Positions 50,792 through 60,791 are shown, counted from the stretch's first letter. The stretch: 64,000 nucleotides of DNA from UBA1181 sp963631545 (GCA_963631545.1 CAVGRN010000001.1:1-64000); one strand, 5' to 3'. Made by a program: numbers and translations. The notes: generated from the sequence alone by a model not told the origin.

Positions 50792-53416
50792 TTACTGCAA
50801 ACCCACTTTTTTTAGGACTATCTCAAACGCCGCATCCAATCCTTTGACGTTTTTCCCTCCCGCTTGCGCGAAGAAAGGCTGTCCACCTCCACCACCTTGA
50901 ATTTCTTTGGCAGCTTCACGGACAATCTGTGTAGCATTCAATCCTTGCGCAACCACTGAATCAGAGAATGCAACCGTCAACGATGGCTTGCCTTCCCATT
51001 CTGTTGCAGCGACAAACACCATTGCCTCGTCTTTCAACTCGTTTCTCAAACGGAAAGCAACAGACTTCAAAACATCAGCAGGAGCTGGTTTCCTTGACGT
51101 GATGACACGAATACCATTCTTCACCTCCGACAAACTGATCAACTTTTCAACGCTACGCTCCAACTTTTCTGCCATATAGGCTTCAACATCCTTCTTCATC
51201 GTAGCATTCTCCTCAATCAACTTCTTGATTGCTGCCACAATGTTTGGCGTATTGTTGAAGAACGTACGCATATCGCGAACCATATCTTGCTGCTCGTTCA
51301 TCATCTCCTCAACCTTCACGCCTGAAATCGCTTCTATACGACGAACACCAGCTGCAACTGAACTCTCCGACAAAACACGAATCATTCCAATCTCACCCGT
51401 CGCCTTAACGTGTGTACCACCACACAACTCCATTGACGGACCGAATTTGATCATACGAACCGTGTCGCCATATTTCTCACCAAACAACGCAATCGCACCC
51501 TTGTCTCTTGCCTCTTGGATTGACATATCGCGGAACTCCTCCAAAGGAATGTTCTGACGAACCATTGCATTGGCAATTTGTTCCACCTTTCTAATCTCTT
51601 CATCCGTAACTTTCTGGAAGTGAGAGAAGTCGAAACGAAGGGCATCTGCTGATACATACGAACCCTTCTGCTCAACGTGCGTACCCAAAACCTGACGAAG
51701 TGCATAGTCGAGCAAGTGGGTTGCAGTGTGGTTGCATGCGATACGTTGGCGTCTCTCCTTGTCGATAACAGCGTGAAATCCGAGTGTTACATCCTCAGGC
51801 ATTGCCTGCATCAAGTGAACCGTCAAATTGTTCTCTTTTTTGGTGTCCAACACCTCGTATTTCTTACCATCTGCCTCGATGAAACCAGTGTCGCCCAACT
51901 GTCCACCCATCTCTGCGTAGAACGGAGTCTCATCGAACACAACCTGGAAAAACTCTTTATTCTTTTGTTTGATTTTTCTGTAACGAAGAATATTCACATC
52001 AGTCTCGAGGAAGTCGTAACCAATAAACTTAGACTCGCCCTCGTGCAATGTAACCCAGTCGCCCGTTTCAACAGAGGCAGCGTTACGAGCGCGTTCCTTC
52101 TGCTTCTGCATCTCAACATTGAACTCCTCCTCGTTGACCGTCATTCCGTTTTCACGAAGAATCAACTCTGTCAAGTCGAGAGGGAATCCGTAAGTATCAT
52201 ATAAGGTAAATCCGTCAACACCTGAGATTTCAGTCTTACCTGCAGCCTTCGTGTCGGCCATCACCTTATCCAAAAGGCGGATACCCAACTCCAAAGTACG
52301 CAAGAATGCCTCTTCCTCTTCCTTCATCACTTTCACAACCAAATTCTGCTGTGCAATCAATTCAGGATATGCATCGCCCATCGTCTCGATCAAAACAGGC
52401 ACCAACTTATACATGAAAGCGGCACGCTGACCCAAGAAAGTGTAGCCGTAACGAACTGCACGACGAAGAATACGACGGATAACGTAACCAGCCTTAGCAT
52501 TTGAAGGCAACTGACCGTCGGTGATTGAGAAAGCGATTGTACGAACGTGGTCAGCGATTACACGCATAGCAATGTCCGTTTCTCTCTTCTTACCATATTC
52601 TGTATTGGCGATTTTTCCAATCTCCTTAATGATAGGTTGGAAAACGTCTGTATCGTAGTTTGATTTCTTTCCTTGGAGAGCCATACAAAGACGCTCAAAT
52701 CCCATACCCGTATCAACGTGCTTTGCAGGGAGTGGCTCGAGCGAACCGTCAGCCTTACGGTTGAACTGCATGAACACGTTGTTCCAAATTTCGATTACTT
52801 GAGGATTATCTTTGTTGACCAACTCAACTCCTGGCACTTTCGCACGCTCGTCGTCGTCGCGAAGGTCGATATGGATTTCAGAGCAAGGACCACAAGGACC
52901 CGTCTCACCCATCTCCCAGAAGTTATCATGCTTGTTTCCGTTGATGATACGATCTTTAGGCAAGAATTGAGCCCAAATCTCGGCAGCCTCGTCATCGCGT
53001 TCAAGGTTGTCTTCCTTGCTACCCTCAAAAACAGTAGCATATAAACGGTTAGGATCGATTTTGAGGACATCCACCAAATACTCCCAAGCCCAGGTGATAG
53101 CCTCTTTCTTGAAATAATCTCCGAAAGACCAGTTACCCAACATCTCGAACATGGTGTGGTGATAGGTGTCCAAACCTACCTCTTCCAAATCGTTGTGTTT
53201 TCCACTCACACGAAGGCACTTCTGCGAATCCGCGACACGTGGATACTTACGTGGTTGGTTACCCAAGAATATGTCCTTGAACTGGTTCATACCAGCGTTC
53301 GTGAACATCAATGTAGGGTCGTTTTTTACGACCATCGGCGCAGAAGGGACAATCGTATGCCCTTTTGAAGCGAAGAAATCGGTAAACGATTTGCGAATTT
53401 CCTTAGCCGTTAGCAT
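50792..53416 (-). CDS. alaS: Alanyl-tRNA synthetase
   Basis: This class II synthetase charges tRNA-Ala and edits mischarged Ser and Gly. The 874-residue protein has the catalytic domain (about 1-240, with FFASKGHTIVPSAPMV and HVDTGMGFERL). A tRNA-recognition domain follows, and the editing domain (about 555-700) has the zinc motif HTATHLLDYAL and CGGTHV. The C-terminal coiled-coil/DHHA1 region ends in a Gly-rich block (GGGGGQPFFAQAGGK). I set the start at 53416 (MLTAKEIRKSF), because the 19 upstream codons are not part of the family. The length is normal. Confidence 0.98.
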   Translation of the reverse strand: MLTAKEIRKSFTDFFASKGHTIVPSAPMVVKNDPTLMFTNAGMNQFKDIFLGNQPRKYPRVADSQKCLRVSGKHNDLEEVGLDTYHHTMFEMLGNWSFGDYFKKEAITWAWEYLVDVLKIDPNRLYATVFEGSKEDNLERDDEAAEIWAQFLPKDRIINGNKHDNFWEMGETGPCGPCSEIHIDLRDDDERAKVPGVELVNKDNPQVIEIWNNVFMQFNRKADGSLEPLPAKHVDTGMGFERLCMALQGKKSNYDTDVFQPIIKEIGKIANTEYGKKRETDIAMRVIADHVRTIAFSITDGQLPSNAKAGYVIRRILRRAVRYGYTFLGQRAAFMYKLVPVLIETMGDAYPELIAQQNLVVKVMKEEEEAFLRTLELGIRLLDKVMADTKAAGKTEISGVDGFTLYDTYGFPLDLTELILRENGMTVNEEEFNVEMQKQKERARNAASVETGDWVTLHEGESKFIGYDFLETDVNILRYRKIKQKNKEFFQVVFDETPFYAEMGGQLGDTGFIEADGKKYEVLDTKKENNLTVHLMQAMPEDVTLGFHAVIDKERRQRIACNHTATHLLDYALRQVLGTHVEQKGSYVSADALRFDFSHFQKVTDEEIRKVEQIANAMVRQNIPLEEFRDMSIQEARDKGAIALFGEKYGDTVRMIKFGPSMELCGGTHVKATGEIGMIRVLSESSVAAGVRRIEAISGVKVEEMMNEQQDMVRDMRTFFNNTPNIVAAIKKLIEENATMKKDVEAYMAEKLERSVEKLISLSEVKNGIRVITSRKPAPADVLKSVAFRLRNELKDEAMVFVAATEWEGKPSLTVAFSDSVVAQGLNATQIVREAAKEIQGGGGGQPFFAQAGGKNVKGLDAAFEIVLKKVGLQ

Positions 53417-53480
53417 CTTACTATATGATATGTGTAAATTATTCTGGACTGCGAAATTAGCATTTTTCCACAAAATAGGT

Positions 53481-53488
53481 TACCTTTG
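53481..53488 (+). promoter_or_regulatory. Putative -7 promoter box for the M23-MerR-TRIC operon (TACCTTTG)
   Basis: TACCTTTG matches TAnnTTTG and lies 102 bp before the M23 gene start, between the divergent alaS and M23 genes. No clear -33 element was found. Confidence 0.5.
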
Positions 53489-53589
53489 CCGCAACATTTT
53501 CTGTAAGACTGAGGCCGCCCACCCCATTTTGTACATTTTGATACAAAGAGATGACGCTCTCGGAATGAAAAACTAAGCGATTCGCACAA

Positions 53590-54561
53590 ATGTCAAAAGC
53601 TAGATTTCAGTTCAACCCCAAGACGCTCTCCTTCGAGCGGATTGACAACACCATCAAACACAGGTTCACCTACCTGTTTTCGCACCTTGTGAGCGGACTG
53701 TTGATTGGGTTGGCTTTCTTCGTGCTTTTCGCACTTTTCATCAACTCGCCAAGGGAGAGGGACTTGAAGAGCCGGAACGCAGAGTTGGAGGCGCAGTTTG
53801 AACTTGTAAGCACACAACTTGACGAGATTCAAGAGATTCTGACAGACATTGAGCAGCGCGACGACCAACTCTACCGCGTGGTTGTTCAGGCGGACCCGTT
53901 GTCGAGCAACATCCGTCGAACTTCGCTTTCCCAAGGAAAATACAGCAAAATCCGACAAAAAACAAACTCAGAGATAGCAGCCGCCGCCACCGCCCAGATT
54001 GACGAGGTGCGCAGGAGGCTCTACCTGCAATCCATCTCATTCGACGAGGTGACGGAGATGGTGCGCAACAAAGAGGATATGCTGCTGTGCATTCCCGGCA
54101 TACAACCTGTGAAGAACAAAGACCTGAAGCGTATGGCGTCAGGCTATGGCTTCCGCATCGACCCCATCTATAAAACACAGAAATTCCACGCTGGAATGGA
54201 CTTTTCCGGTGAAATCGGCACGGAGATCTATGCGACGGGCAAGGCAACCGTCGAGTTTCGGGGATGGAAGCAAGGCTACGGAAACTGCGTGATTCTGGAC
54301 CATGGGTACGGCTATAAAACCCTTTACGCTCACTTGAACGGATTTGTTAAAACCCAGAAAATCGGGTCGAAAGTAAATCGCGGTGAGGTTATCGCCTATA
54401 TGGGTAATACGGGAAAATCTACCGGCCCGCACCTTCACTACGAGGTACACTACAAGGATAAAGCCACAGACCCTCGTAATTTCTACTACATCGATCTCTC
54501 GCCAGAGCAATATGACGAGATGATACAAATCGTCTCCAACAATGGAAACGTCTATGATTGA
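53590..54561 (+). CDS. M23-family murein endopeptidase
   Basis: The 323-residue protein has one N-terminal membrane helix (about residues 36-50) and a coiled-coil stretch (about 55-100, RNAELEAQFELVSTQLDEI). A C-terminal LytM/M23 zinc endopeptidase domain lies at about 195-310. The zinc ligands are in HAGMDFSG and GPHLHYEV, and the LYAHLNGF and IAYMGNTGKSTGPH segments are typical. All metal ligands appear intact, so it should cut peptide cross-bridges. It is the first gene of a run of three overlapping genes. The MerR regulator gene starts 20 bp before its stop. Confidence 0.94.
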   Translation: MSKARFQFNPKTLSFERIDNTIKHRFTYLFSHLVSGLLIGLAFFVLFALFINSPRERDLKSRNAELEAQFELVSTQLDEIQEILTDIEQRDDQLYRVVVQADPLSSNIRRTSLSQGKYSKIRQKTNSEIAAAATAQIDEVRRRLYLQSISFDEVTEMVRNKEDMLLCIPGIQPVKNKDLKRMASGYGFRIDPIYKTQKFHAGMDFSGEIGTEIYATGKATVEFRGWKQGYGNCVILDHGYGYKTLYAHLNGFVKTQKIGSKVNRGEVIAYMGNTGKSTGPHLHYEVHYKDKATDPRNFYYIDLSPEQYDEMIQIVSNNGNVYD

Positions 54562-54943
54562 ACCGCTGAAATTTGAGCGGAATAAAATGTATTACTCCAT
54601 CGGCGAGGTGGCCGAGATGTTGCAGGTAACTGTCCCCTCCATACGCTTCTGGGAAAAGGAGTTCCCTTTCATAACCCCCCAGAAAACAAAAGGCGGAACA
54701 AGATTCTATTCAAAGAGCGAAATCAAAAACATCCAAATTGTTGTTTACCTGCTGAAAGTAAGACGGTACACCATAGAGGGAGCGAAGCAACTTCTCAAAA
54801 ATGATCGGCGCAACGTGGAGAAAAAAAATGAGATATACAGGCGTTTAGAGAGGATCAAAAACGAGATACAATCACTCCGCCAGTCATTTGACGTGCATTT
54901 GAATATAAAAGGACAAGAAGATGGAATGGATGAGCGTGACTGA
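54542..54943 (+). CDS. MerR-family transcriptional regulator
   Basis: The 133-residue protein has the MerR winged-helix DNA-binding domain (about residues 16-85): YYSIGEVAEMLQVTVPSIRFWEKEFPF, then GGTRFYSKSEIKNI, VVYLLKVRRYTIEGAKQLL. A short C-terminal coiled coil (about 95-120) would serve dimerisation. There is no recognisable effector domain or conserved metal-binding cysteine, so the signal is unknown. It overlaps the preceding M23 gene by 20 bp and the following TRIC gene by 23 bp, a coupled three-gene unit. In Bacteroidota this MerR type often follows an M23 gene, but its target is not established. A second in-frame ATG at 54554 is possible. Confidence 0.9.
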   Translation: METSMIEPLKFERNKMYYSIGEVAEMLQVTVPSIRFWEKEFPFITPQKTKGGTRFYSKSEIKNIQIVVYLLKVRRYTIEGAKQLLKNDRRNVEKKNEIYRRLERIKNEIQSLRQSFDVHLNIKGQEDGMDERD

Positions 54944-55568
54944 TTTCATTATGGAGCAACGCCTGCTTCACTTCGCATTAGAGTCTGCCGGCACATTCGC
55001 CTTCGCCATTAGCGGAATACGTTTGGCTGCGAGTAAGGATTTCGACTTGTTCGGTGCCTATGTCGTCGGGTGCATTGCGGCAGTGGGTGGCGGAACGATC
55101 CGTGACTTGTGTCTGAACCTCACTCCCTTTTGGATGGAGAACTCCAGCTATATGATATGGACTGCCATCGCATTGCTGTTCGTCATCGTTTTCCGAAGAC
55201 ATTTGGTGAAACTTAACAACACATTCTTCATCTTCGATGCCATTGGGTTGGGATTATTCAATGTTGTGGGTATCGTCAAGACGCTCGAATGTGGTCATCC
55301 GTTTTGGGTGGCAACCGTTATGGGAACGATCACCGCTGCCGCTGGAGGGGTGCTGCGCGACTTGCTCATCAACCAGATACCGCTAATATTTCGGAAAGAA
55401 ATCTACGCATTAGCCTGTGTGGCGGGCTGCATCGTATATTATATATGTGATAAAATTTGGATAGACGACCCTGCAATCACGCAGATTATCAGTGCATGCA
55501 GCGTGGTGTTGACACGCATTGTGGCTGTGAAATACCAAATCGGACTTCCCCACATCAAAAAAGAATAG
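54921..55568 (+). CDS. TRIC-type cation channel (YadS/UPF0126)
   Basis: The 215-residue membrane protein is built of two repeated three-helix halves, as in trimeric intracellular cation channels. Each half holds a Gly-rich stretch, seen as AVGGGTIRDLCLNLTPFW near residue 52 and AAAGGVLRDLLINQIPLIFR near 138. Both are family hallmarks, with the conserved GGxxRDL motif. About seven helices are visible. Bacterial homologues conduct monovalent cations, and their physiological role is unclear. It is the third gene of the M23-MerR unit and overlaps the MerR gene by 23 bp. The length is normal. Confidence 0.93.
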   Translation: MEWMSVTDFIMEQRLLHFALESAGTFAFAISGIRLAASKDFDLFGAYVVGCIAAVGGGTIRDLCLNLTPFWMENSSYMIWTAIALLFVIVFRRHLVKLNNTFFIFDAIGLGLFNVVGIVKTLECGHPFWVATVMGTITAAAGGVLRDLLINQIPLIFRKEIYALACVAGCIVYYICDKIWIDDPAITQIISACSVVLTRIVAVKYQIGLPHIKKE

Positions 55569-55599
55569 ACCGAAAGCGAAAAAAAATCAACAATCATTC

Positions 55600-55607
55600 T
55601 ATCTTTG
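55600..55607 (+). promoter_or_regulatory. Putative -7 promoter box for the type IX-sorted protein gene (TATCTTTG)
   Basis: TATCTTTG matches TAnnTTTG, 58 bp before the chosen start codon. It favours the start at 55665 over the longer frame, which begins at the box itself. A partial repeat, TATCTTTA, lies 14 bp further on. Confidence 0.5.
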
Positions 55608-55664
55608 CAGAAAATACACTATCTTTACAAAGAGTTAGAACAAATAACTAAAAACAACAGAGAT

Positions 55665-56708
55665 ATGAAAAGACTGATTACACTGACATCCGCTATGGCG
55701 TTCGCTGTAGGTTGCTTTGCACAATACAGCCTCTCGTTCGACGCCAATGGTTTGCGTAAAGGCGACTACAGAAACATGAAGCAAGTGGAGTATGTGGAGC
55801 AAAGCCAAGATGGAGCCAACCAAGTATGGGATTTCTCCAAGTCAAAAATCGTGAAGGATTTTTACATCAACCAGAATGAGGATTTGGCGGCATCGTCTGC
55901 CGAGGGCTACCGCTTGAGTTGCGACGAGGGTGGAGAAAAGAATACTTTGTTTGAAATCACCTCCTCCGAGAAGCGTTACTTCGGAATGCAGACGAAAAAC
56001 TACACACTCACGCTCGATGAGCCAATCGTTGACTTGATGTTTCCTCTCTCTTACCAGGAGTCGAAAGCAGGCATTTATAGCGGTACTTCCCAAACAGGTA
56101 GCAGCAATAGTTACTTTGACGGAAACTATGTAACGAAGGCGGATGCTTGGGGTACGGTCATTATGCCTGGCGGAGATGTCTACAAAAATGTTCTTCGTGT
56201 GAAGGTTGACAAGGAGTACACCGAGAACTACGGAACTACTGAGTACAAAATCAGTTCTATTCGTTATCAGTACTTCGCAGAGGGGGCGAGATACCCAATC
56301 ATCATCACCGTAGAGCAAGAGTACATCCCTGTAAGCGGTTGCAAATGCGGAAACTCAAAGTACACCGCAATGTTTATGGAGAAGCCTGCCGTTTACAAAA
56401 ACGACGCACAGGAGTCTGCAAAGAAAAAAGCTAAGGTAGAGATTTCTTCTTTCAACTATTTGGCTTCGCCGAACCCATTTATGGAGTCGTTGCAAGTGGC
56501 ATTCAACTTGGGTAAAGAGTCGAAAGTGTCTATCGAGTTGATGGATCTTTCGGGAAAGACGGTTTTGAAGTTGCTCAACGACAAATTGGAAGGTGGTCAA
56601 TACTCGTATGATTTCCAAACTTCTACCCTACTCCCAGGCACCTACGTCCTCAACGTAAAGGTTGACGGGAAGGTTTACACAAACAAGATGCTTAAAGCTG
56701 GAAAGTAG
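55665..56708 (+). CDS. Type IX-sorted secreted protein, 347 aa
   Basis: The protein has a signal peptide (residues 1-19, ITLTSAMAFAVGCFA). It ends in a type IX secretion system sorting domain (about 268-347). The visible tail pattern is LASPNPFMESLQVAFNLG, VSIELMDLSGKTVLKLLN, then GTYVLNVKVDGK and a Lys-rich end, as in the Por-secretion-tail (type A) family. The body of about 240 residues has a beta-rich look with a Cys-x-Cys motif (SGCKCGNSKYTAMF), and I do not recognise its fold. Export to the cell surface through the type IX system is the safe inference. The start was set at the ATG after the -7 box. A strong terminator follows it. Confidence 0.9.
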   Translation: MKRLITLTSAMAFAVGCFAQYSLSFDANGLRKGDYRNMKQVEYVEQSQDGANQVWDFSKSKIVKDFYINQNEDLAASSAEGYRLSCDEGGEKNTLFEITSSEKRYFGMQTKNYTLTLDEPIVDLMFPLSYQESKAGIYSGTSQTGSSNSYFDGNYVTKADAWGTVIMPGGDVYKNVLRVKVDKEYTENYGTTEYKISSIRYQYFAEGARYPIIITVEQEYIPVSGCKCGNSKYTAMFMEKPAVYKNDAQESAKKKAKVEISSFNYLASPNPFMESLQVAFNLGKESKVSIELMDLSGKTVLKLLNDKLEGGQYSYDFQTSTLLPGTYVLNVKVDGKVYTNKMLKAGK

Positions 56709-56728
56709 TATTTTTTTCAAACATAACC

Positions 56729-56762
56729 AAAGGAGGAGTGCTAACGGCATTCCTCCTTTTTT
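56729..56762 (+). terminator. Rho-independent terminator after the type IX-sorted gene
   Basis: A 9-bp stem AAAGGAGGA (56729-56737) pairs with TCCTCCTTT (56751-56759) around a 13-nt loop, followed by a T run. Confidence 0.88.
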
Positions 56763-56775
56763 GTGACGAATAACC

Positions 56776-58095
56776 ATGAACGGTCTAAACAAAGACATAC
56801 TGAAAATTGCGCTGCCCGCCATCGCCACCAATATTACTGTCCCACTGCTAAGCATGACGGATATGGCAATAGCTGGACATCTCGGCAACGAAACACATAT
56901 CTGCGCCATATCCATCGGCGGTACATTGCTCAATTTGCTCTATTGGAACTTCGGATTTCTGCGAATGGGCACGAGTGGAATTACGGCACAGGCATTCGGC
57001 GCAAAAAACGAGTCGGAAATGGTGAATACGCTGCTTCGCTCACTTTTCGTGTCGCTTTGCGCTGGCATCATCATATTTCTGCTGAAAAACATCATTCAAG
57101 GTGCAGCCTTCCGTTATATTGGCACGACGAGCGAGGTTGAACTCTCCGCCGAAACATATATGGACATTTGTATTTTGGGCGTTCCCGCCACAATGTGCCT
57201 TTACAGTATGAAAGGTTGGTTTATCGGTATGCAAAACTCTGTTTACCCAATGGTTATCGCCCTTTCTACCAATGTCTTTAACATCATTCTAAGCCTTGTT
57301 TTCGTGTTTGTTTACAAATTAGGAATCTCTGGAATCGCATACGGAACGGTTACTGCCGAATACTTTGGCCTGACACTGGCTCTTCTTCTATGGTGGAAGC
57401 GATACAACCACTTATCAGTCTATGTTTGCCGCTCTGCTATTTTCAACGCACGCCAGATGAAACGTTTCTGCACACTCAACGGTGGCATTGCCATACGCAC
57501 ACTCTGCCTCACTTGCGTAACCTGTTTTTTCACATTGGCAGGAGCCAAGCAAGGAACGGTTCTATTAGCGGTAAACACATTGTTGATGCAACTCTTCACT
57601 CTATTCTCCTATTTTACCGATGGGTTTGCCTATGCCGGCGAAGCTCTTGTCGGAAAATACATAGGGGCGAATAACGAATTGTCTACCCGACAATCAATTC
57701 ACACCCTATTCGCATGGGGATTGGGACTTGCTTTGTTATTTTCATTGCTATATGCATTTTTCACGCCGAATTTCCTACGCCTACTTACCAATGACGATGG
57801 GGTGCTTCTGGCTGCAGTCGACTATCATCTTTGGGTTATTGCCATACCCATCTGTGGCTTCTCCGCATTCATCTGGGATGGTATTATGGTTGGTGCGACA
57901 ATGGCTAAAGGAATGGCAACAACAATGGTGGTCGCAACCACGCTCTTTTTCGTAATGTATAATTTGATGTCAGCCCCGTTGGGTAACCATGGTTTGTGGT
58001 TGGCGTTCATCATCTACCTTTGCGGACGAGGAGTTTCTCAGGCGATATACTACAAACGAGCCTCAAATAAAATTCAAGGCTCGTCTATATTATGA
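56776..58095 (+). CDS. MATE-family multidrug/metabolite exporter
   Basis: This 439-residue inner-membrane protein has about 12 hydrophobic helices and belongs to the MATE (MOP) superfamily of cation-coupled exporters. The N-terminus has LKIALPAIATNITVPLLSMTDMAIAGHLG, which includes the conserved Asp in helix 1. The middle part has GMQNSVYPMVIAL, and the C-terminal half keeps the second bundle (LLMQLFTLFSYFTDGFAYAGEALVGKYIGA). It resembles the DinF branch. Substrates cannot be read from sequence. It starts 13 bp past the terminator of the preceding gene. An ACGAGCCT/AGGCTCGT hairpin covers its last codons. Confidence 0.93.
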   Translation: MNGLNKDILKIALPAIATNITVPLLSMTDMAIAGHLGNETHICAISIGGTLLNLLYWNFGFLRMGTSGITAQAFGAKNESEMVNTLLRSLFVSLCAGIIIFLLKNIIQGAAFRYIGTTSEVELSAETYMDICILGVPATMCLYSMKGWFIGMQNSVYPMVIALSTNVFNIILSLVFVFVYKLGISGIAYGTVTAEYFGLTLALLLWWKRYNHLSVYVCRSAIFNARQMKRFCTLNGGIAIRTLCLTCVTCFFTLAGAKQGTVLLAVNTLLMQLFTLFSYFTDGFAYAGEALVGKYIGANNELSTRQSIHTLFAWGLGLALLFSLLYAFFTPNFLRLLTNDDGVLLAAVDYHLWVIAIPICGFSAFIWDGIMVGATMAKGMATTMVVATTLFFVMYNLMSAPLGNHGLWLAFIIYLCGRGVSQAIYYKRASNKIQGSSIL

Positions 58096-58220
58096 ATCTG
58101 ATATTTTGACTTCGTGAATTTGGCATCCAACCCGGAATTAATTGAACAAGACTTTCCCGCAAGAAAAATGGTTTTGTGTAGACGGATTTTTACGGGATGG
58201 TTGACACGCCTTGTCGTCCG

Positions 58221-58685
58221 TTATTTTTTCCAGAATCGGCATGTTATGTCTTTCAATTGTCCATCTGCCTCAATATGGTATAAACGTTGATTGGTCGTTT
58301 CTTTGTTCAGCGGACCGAGTTCCTGTTTATACGGACCGATTTTGATGTAATCAAAGACATTTAACTGAAAATTTTTGGGGAACGACTCACGACCTGTGTA
58401 CCACGCCACTTTTAGTGATGTGGTGTTTTTCACGAAAGTCGCCAATGAGACAAGTCGTTGCAAATCGCCGTCGCCTCCCATAAAACTTACGCAAGTTATG
58501 TCTTTCCCATATTTGTCGACTAATTTTGATAGTTGCGTTTCCGCCAGTTCCTCGCCGATATCTTCCCTTAAAAAGGGACTATGGCAACCAATGCAGGTAA
58601 ATGGGCAGTTGGAAATGTTGATTGCCAACGTTACCTCATCCGGAATTTCCTGGAAGACTATATCATAGTCGACGTACTTCAGCAT
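58221..58685 (-). CDS. nrdG: Anaerobic ribonucleotide reductase activase NrdG
   Basis: This radical-SAM enzyme generates the glycyl radical of NrdD using a 4Fe-4S cluster and S-adenosylmethionine. The 154-residue protein has the cluster motif CPFTCIGC (Cys27, Cys31, Cys34; C-x3-C-x2-C) near the N-terminus. The SAM-binding GG motif appears as SFMGGDGD near residue 70. The small size is typical of NrdG. It follows nrdD 6 bp on, as in most bacteria. It indicates deoxyribonucleotide synthesis in the absence of oxygen. Confidence 0.95.
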   Translation of the reverse strand: MLKYVDYDIVFQEIPDEVTLAINISNCPFTCIGCHSPFLREDIGEELAETQLSKLVDKYGKDITCVSFMGGDGDLQRLVSLATFVKNTTSLKVAWYTGRESFPKNFQLNVFDYIKIGPYKQELGPLNKETTNQRLYHIEADGQLKDITCRFWKK

Positions 58686-58691
58686 ATACTG

Positions 58692-60791
58692 CTACTCCTG
58701 CTCACTAAATTTTGCATAGAATCTTCTTCCAGCCTCTGCTTGGCGCGCCTCCGAGAAGTTGCTGATGCGTTTCATATAGCCAATCACTCGGGTCAGATAA
58801 TCAAGATTCTTGCTGTGGCAGTGAGGGCACTCTTTGAGGTAGCGTTTGTCTATATGACCACACTCGTTGCAAACCGTATTCGGAATGTTAAACGTGAAAT
58901 AGTTGCACCCTTCCTTCGCAGCCACACGTAGCAACTGGCGGTATTGTTGGTGCGAAAGATGCTCCTCCAAATTCATATGCAACGCAGAACCTCCGGTGAG
59001 GTGCTCAATGTAAGGTGCGCCATGCATTTTGAATTTATCAATCACATTTAATGAAGAATCTTCTACAACGTAGAAATAACTATTATAGCAATCCCGCGGA
59101 ACAGCATAGCCGTCCTCCCGGTCCCACTTTGCATGTTTAACACCGACATTCTCCGCAGGGATCATCTCACAGTTGAACATCACATCTTTGGTCTTATATT
59201 TCTTGTTGTAACGCTCCACCAAGCCTAAAACGCTCTGCACGAAACGTAGGTATTCGGGGTTGTCCTTTATCTCTAAGCCCATAAATTCGGCAGCCTCTAC
59301 AAGACCATTCACCCCCACTGTCAAATATTGACGGGAAAGGTTAATATAGCCGGCATCGAATAACGGAAGCAATCCCTTCTGCTGAAGATTCTTCAGGTTT
59401 TCGTTGTATGCCAACTGCACCTTATGCACCAAATCCACAACCTCTTCAAGGTATGTGAGGTATGGAATGCCATTCTTCACGGCGAACTGCACGCAACGGT
59501 TCAAGTTTATCGTCAATACACTCTTCGAGCCAGTGGAAACACCACCTGCACCCAACGTATAGCTGAATCCGTTATCTTGAATTTCATTTCTGAGTCTACA
59601 GCAACTGCTCAATGAGTCTGCATTGTCGCTGATGTATGTGAAGAACGAATGCCCCTCGGCATACATTTCGGCGGTGAACTCGCCCCACTCCTCGTCCATA
59701 ACATCGCCATCTTTGGTCAGCAGAGCCATTGTCTCGACAGGGAAGGTTAAAACCGTCTTCAAACGCTCGGCGTTGAACCACTTCATGAAACGCTTCTGCA
59801 GCCAGCTCAGCGACTCCCAGTCTGGGCGCGACCCATCAGGGAAGACGAACTCCGAAAACAAACTGTTGAAGTAGTATTTGTCGTAATATGAGATATTCCA
59901 GAATACGGCTTGGAAGTTTCTTGCACCTGTTGGTTGGTTGATTGAATAAACAATCTGCTCAAAACAATCTGTAATGACTTTATCCAACGTGCGTTGGCGG
60001 GTGGAAAGGTCGACAACCCTTTCTGGGTTCTTATAGTAATCATCTCCGTACTCCTTCTGAATGAAATAGTTCATATACATAAGGAACTCAGGGGTGGCGC
60101 AAGCACCGCTCAACATACTGGAAACCATAAACACCATATTGACGAATCCGCCGCAGAACGACTTCAGATTCGTTGGTTTTTTTGAGTTTCCTCCGATAGA
60201 GATTGTTCCGCCAATCAACCACGGATACATCGTTATACTGGCGCAATAGTTGGCAAGGCTCGTTTCGTCATTTTTGTAGATGAAGTGTTGGTTGAGAAGC
60301 TGTAGATACTTGTCCGACACCTCCTTGCCATACATCTCTTTCAATCTGTCCACCAAAAGTCTTCTATTCAAGCGGATGAAGTTGGACTTCGGCAACTCAC
60401 CTATCAACGTGGCAATGTTCTTGTTCTCCACATTGGCGTTTGCGTCATATTTACTGCCGGAAGCAGAGTTGGATGCATTGCTGTAATCCGTCAAGAATTG
60501 CAGTTTGTTGCGAACTTCGCGATCCTCCAAATGCCTTTGGCGATATAGGATATATGACTTCGCTACGGAAAAATATTTTTCAGACATTAAGGAGAACTCC
60601 ACCTGGTTCTGAATCTCTTCAACATTCATTCCATTGTGGATGCTCAGTCTGCCTAATATATCCGTCAGAATCTCTTGCGTTGCAAAACTTCCGACAGACA
60701 AAAAGGCACGCGACACCGCATTCTTAATCTTATCAACAGAAAACGGCTCTACCTTGCCGTCTCTCTTAACGATGAAAATATTTCCGCTCAT
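58692..60791 (-). CDS. nrdD: Anaerobic ribonucleoside-triphosphate reductase NrdD
   Basis: NrdD converts ribonucleoside triphosphates to deoxyribonucleotides by an oxygen-sensitive glycyl radical mechanism. The 699-residue protein starts with an ATP-cone allosteric domain (about residues 1-95, with VKRDGKVEPFSVDKIKNAV). The large barrel domain follows. The C-terminal zinc site is CNECGHIDKRYLKECPHC, and the radical glycine is in RVIGYM at about residue 671. The usual second half with active-site cysteines is present around residue 395 (LSSCCRLRNEI). nrdG follows it. The class III enzyme fits a strict or facultative anaerobe. Confidence 0.97.
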   Translation of the reverse strand: MSGNIFIVKRDGKVEPFSVDKIKNAVSRAFLSVGSFATQEILTDILGRLSIHNGMNVEEIQNQVEFSLMSEKYFSVAKSYILYRQRHLEDREVRNKLQFLTDYSNASNSASGSKYDANANVENKNIATLIGELPKSNFIRLNRRLLVDRLKEMYGKEVSDKYLQLLNQHFIYKNDETSLANYCASITMYPWLIGGTISIGGNSKKPTNLKSFCGGFVNMVFMVSSMLSGACATPEFLMYMNYFIQKEYGDDYYKNPERVVDLSTRQRTLDKVITDCFEQIVYSINQPTGARNFQAVFWNISYYDKYYFNSLFSEFVFPDGSRPDWESLSWLQKRFMKWFNAERLKTVLTFPVETMALLTKDGDVMDEEWGEFTAEMYAEGHSFFTYISDNADSLSSCCRLRNEIQDNGFSYTLGAGGVSTGSKSVLTINLNRCVQFAVKNGIPYLTYLEEVVDLVHKVQLAYNENLKNLQQKGLLPLFDAGYINLSRQYLTVGVNGLVEAAEFMGLEIKDNPEYLRFVQSVLGLVERYNKKYKTKDVMFNCEMIPAENVGVKHAKWDREDGYAVPRDCYNSYFYVVEDSSLNVIDKFKMHGAPYIEHLTGGSALHMNLEEHLSHQQYRQLLRVAAKEGCNYFTFNIPNTVCNECGHIDKRYLKECPHCHSKNLDYLTRVIGYMKRISNFSEARQAEAGRRFYAKFSEQE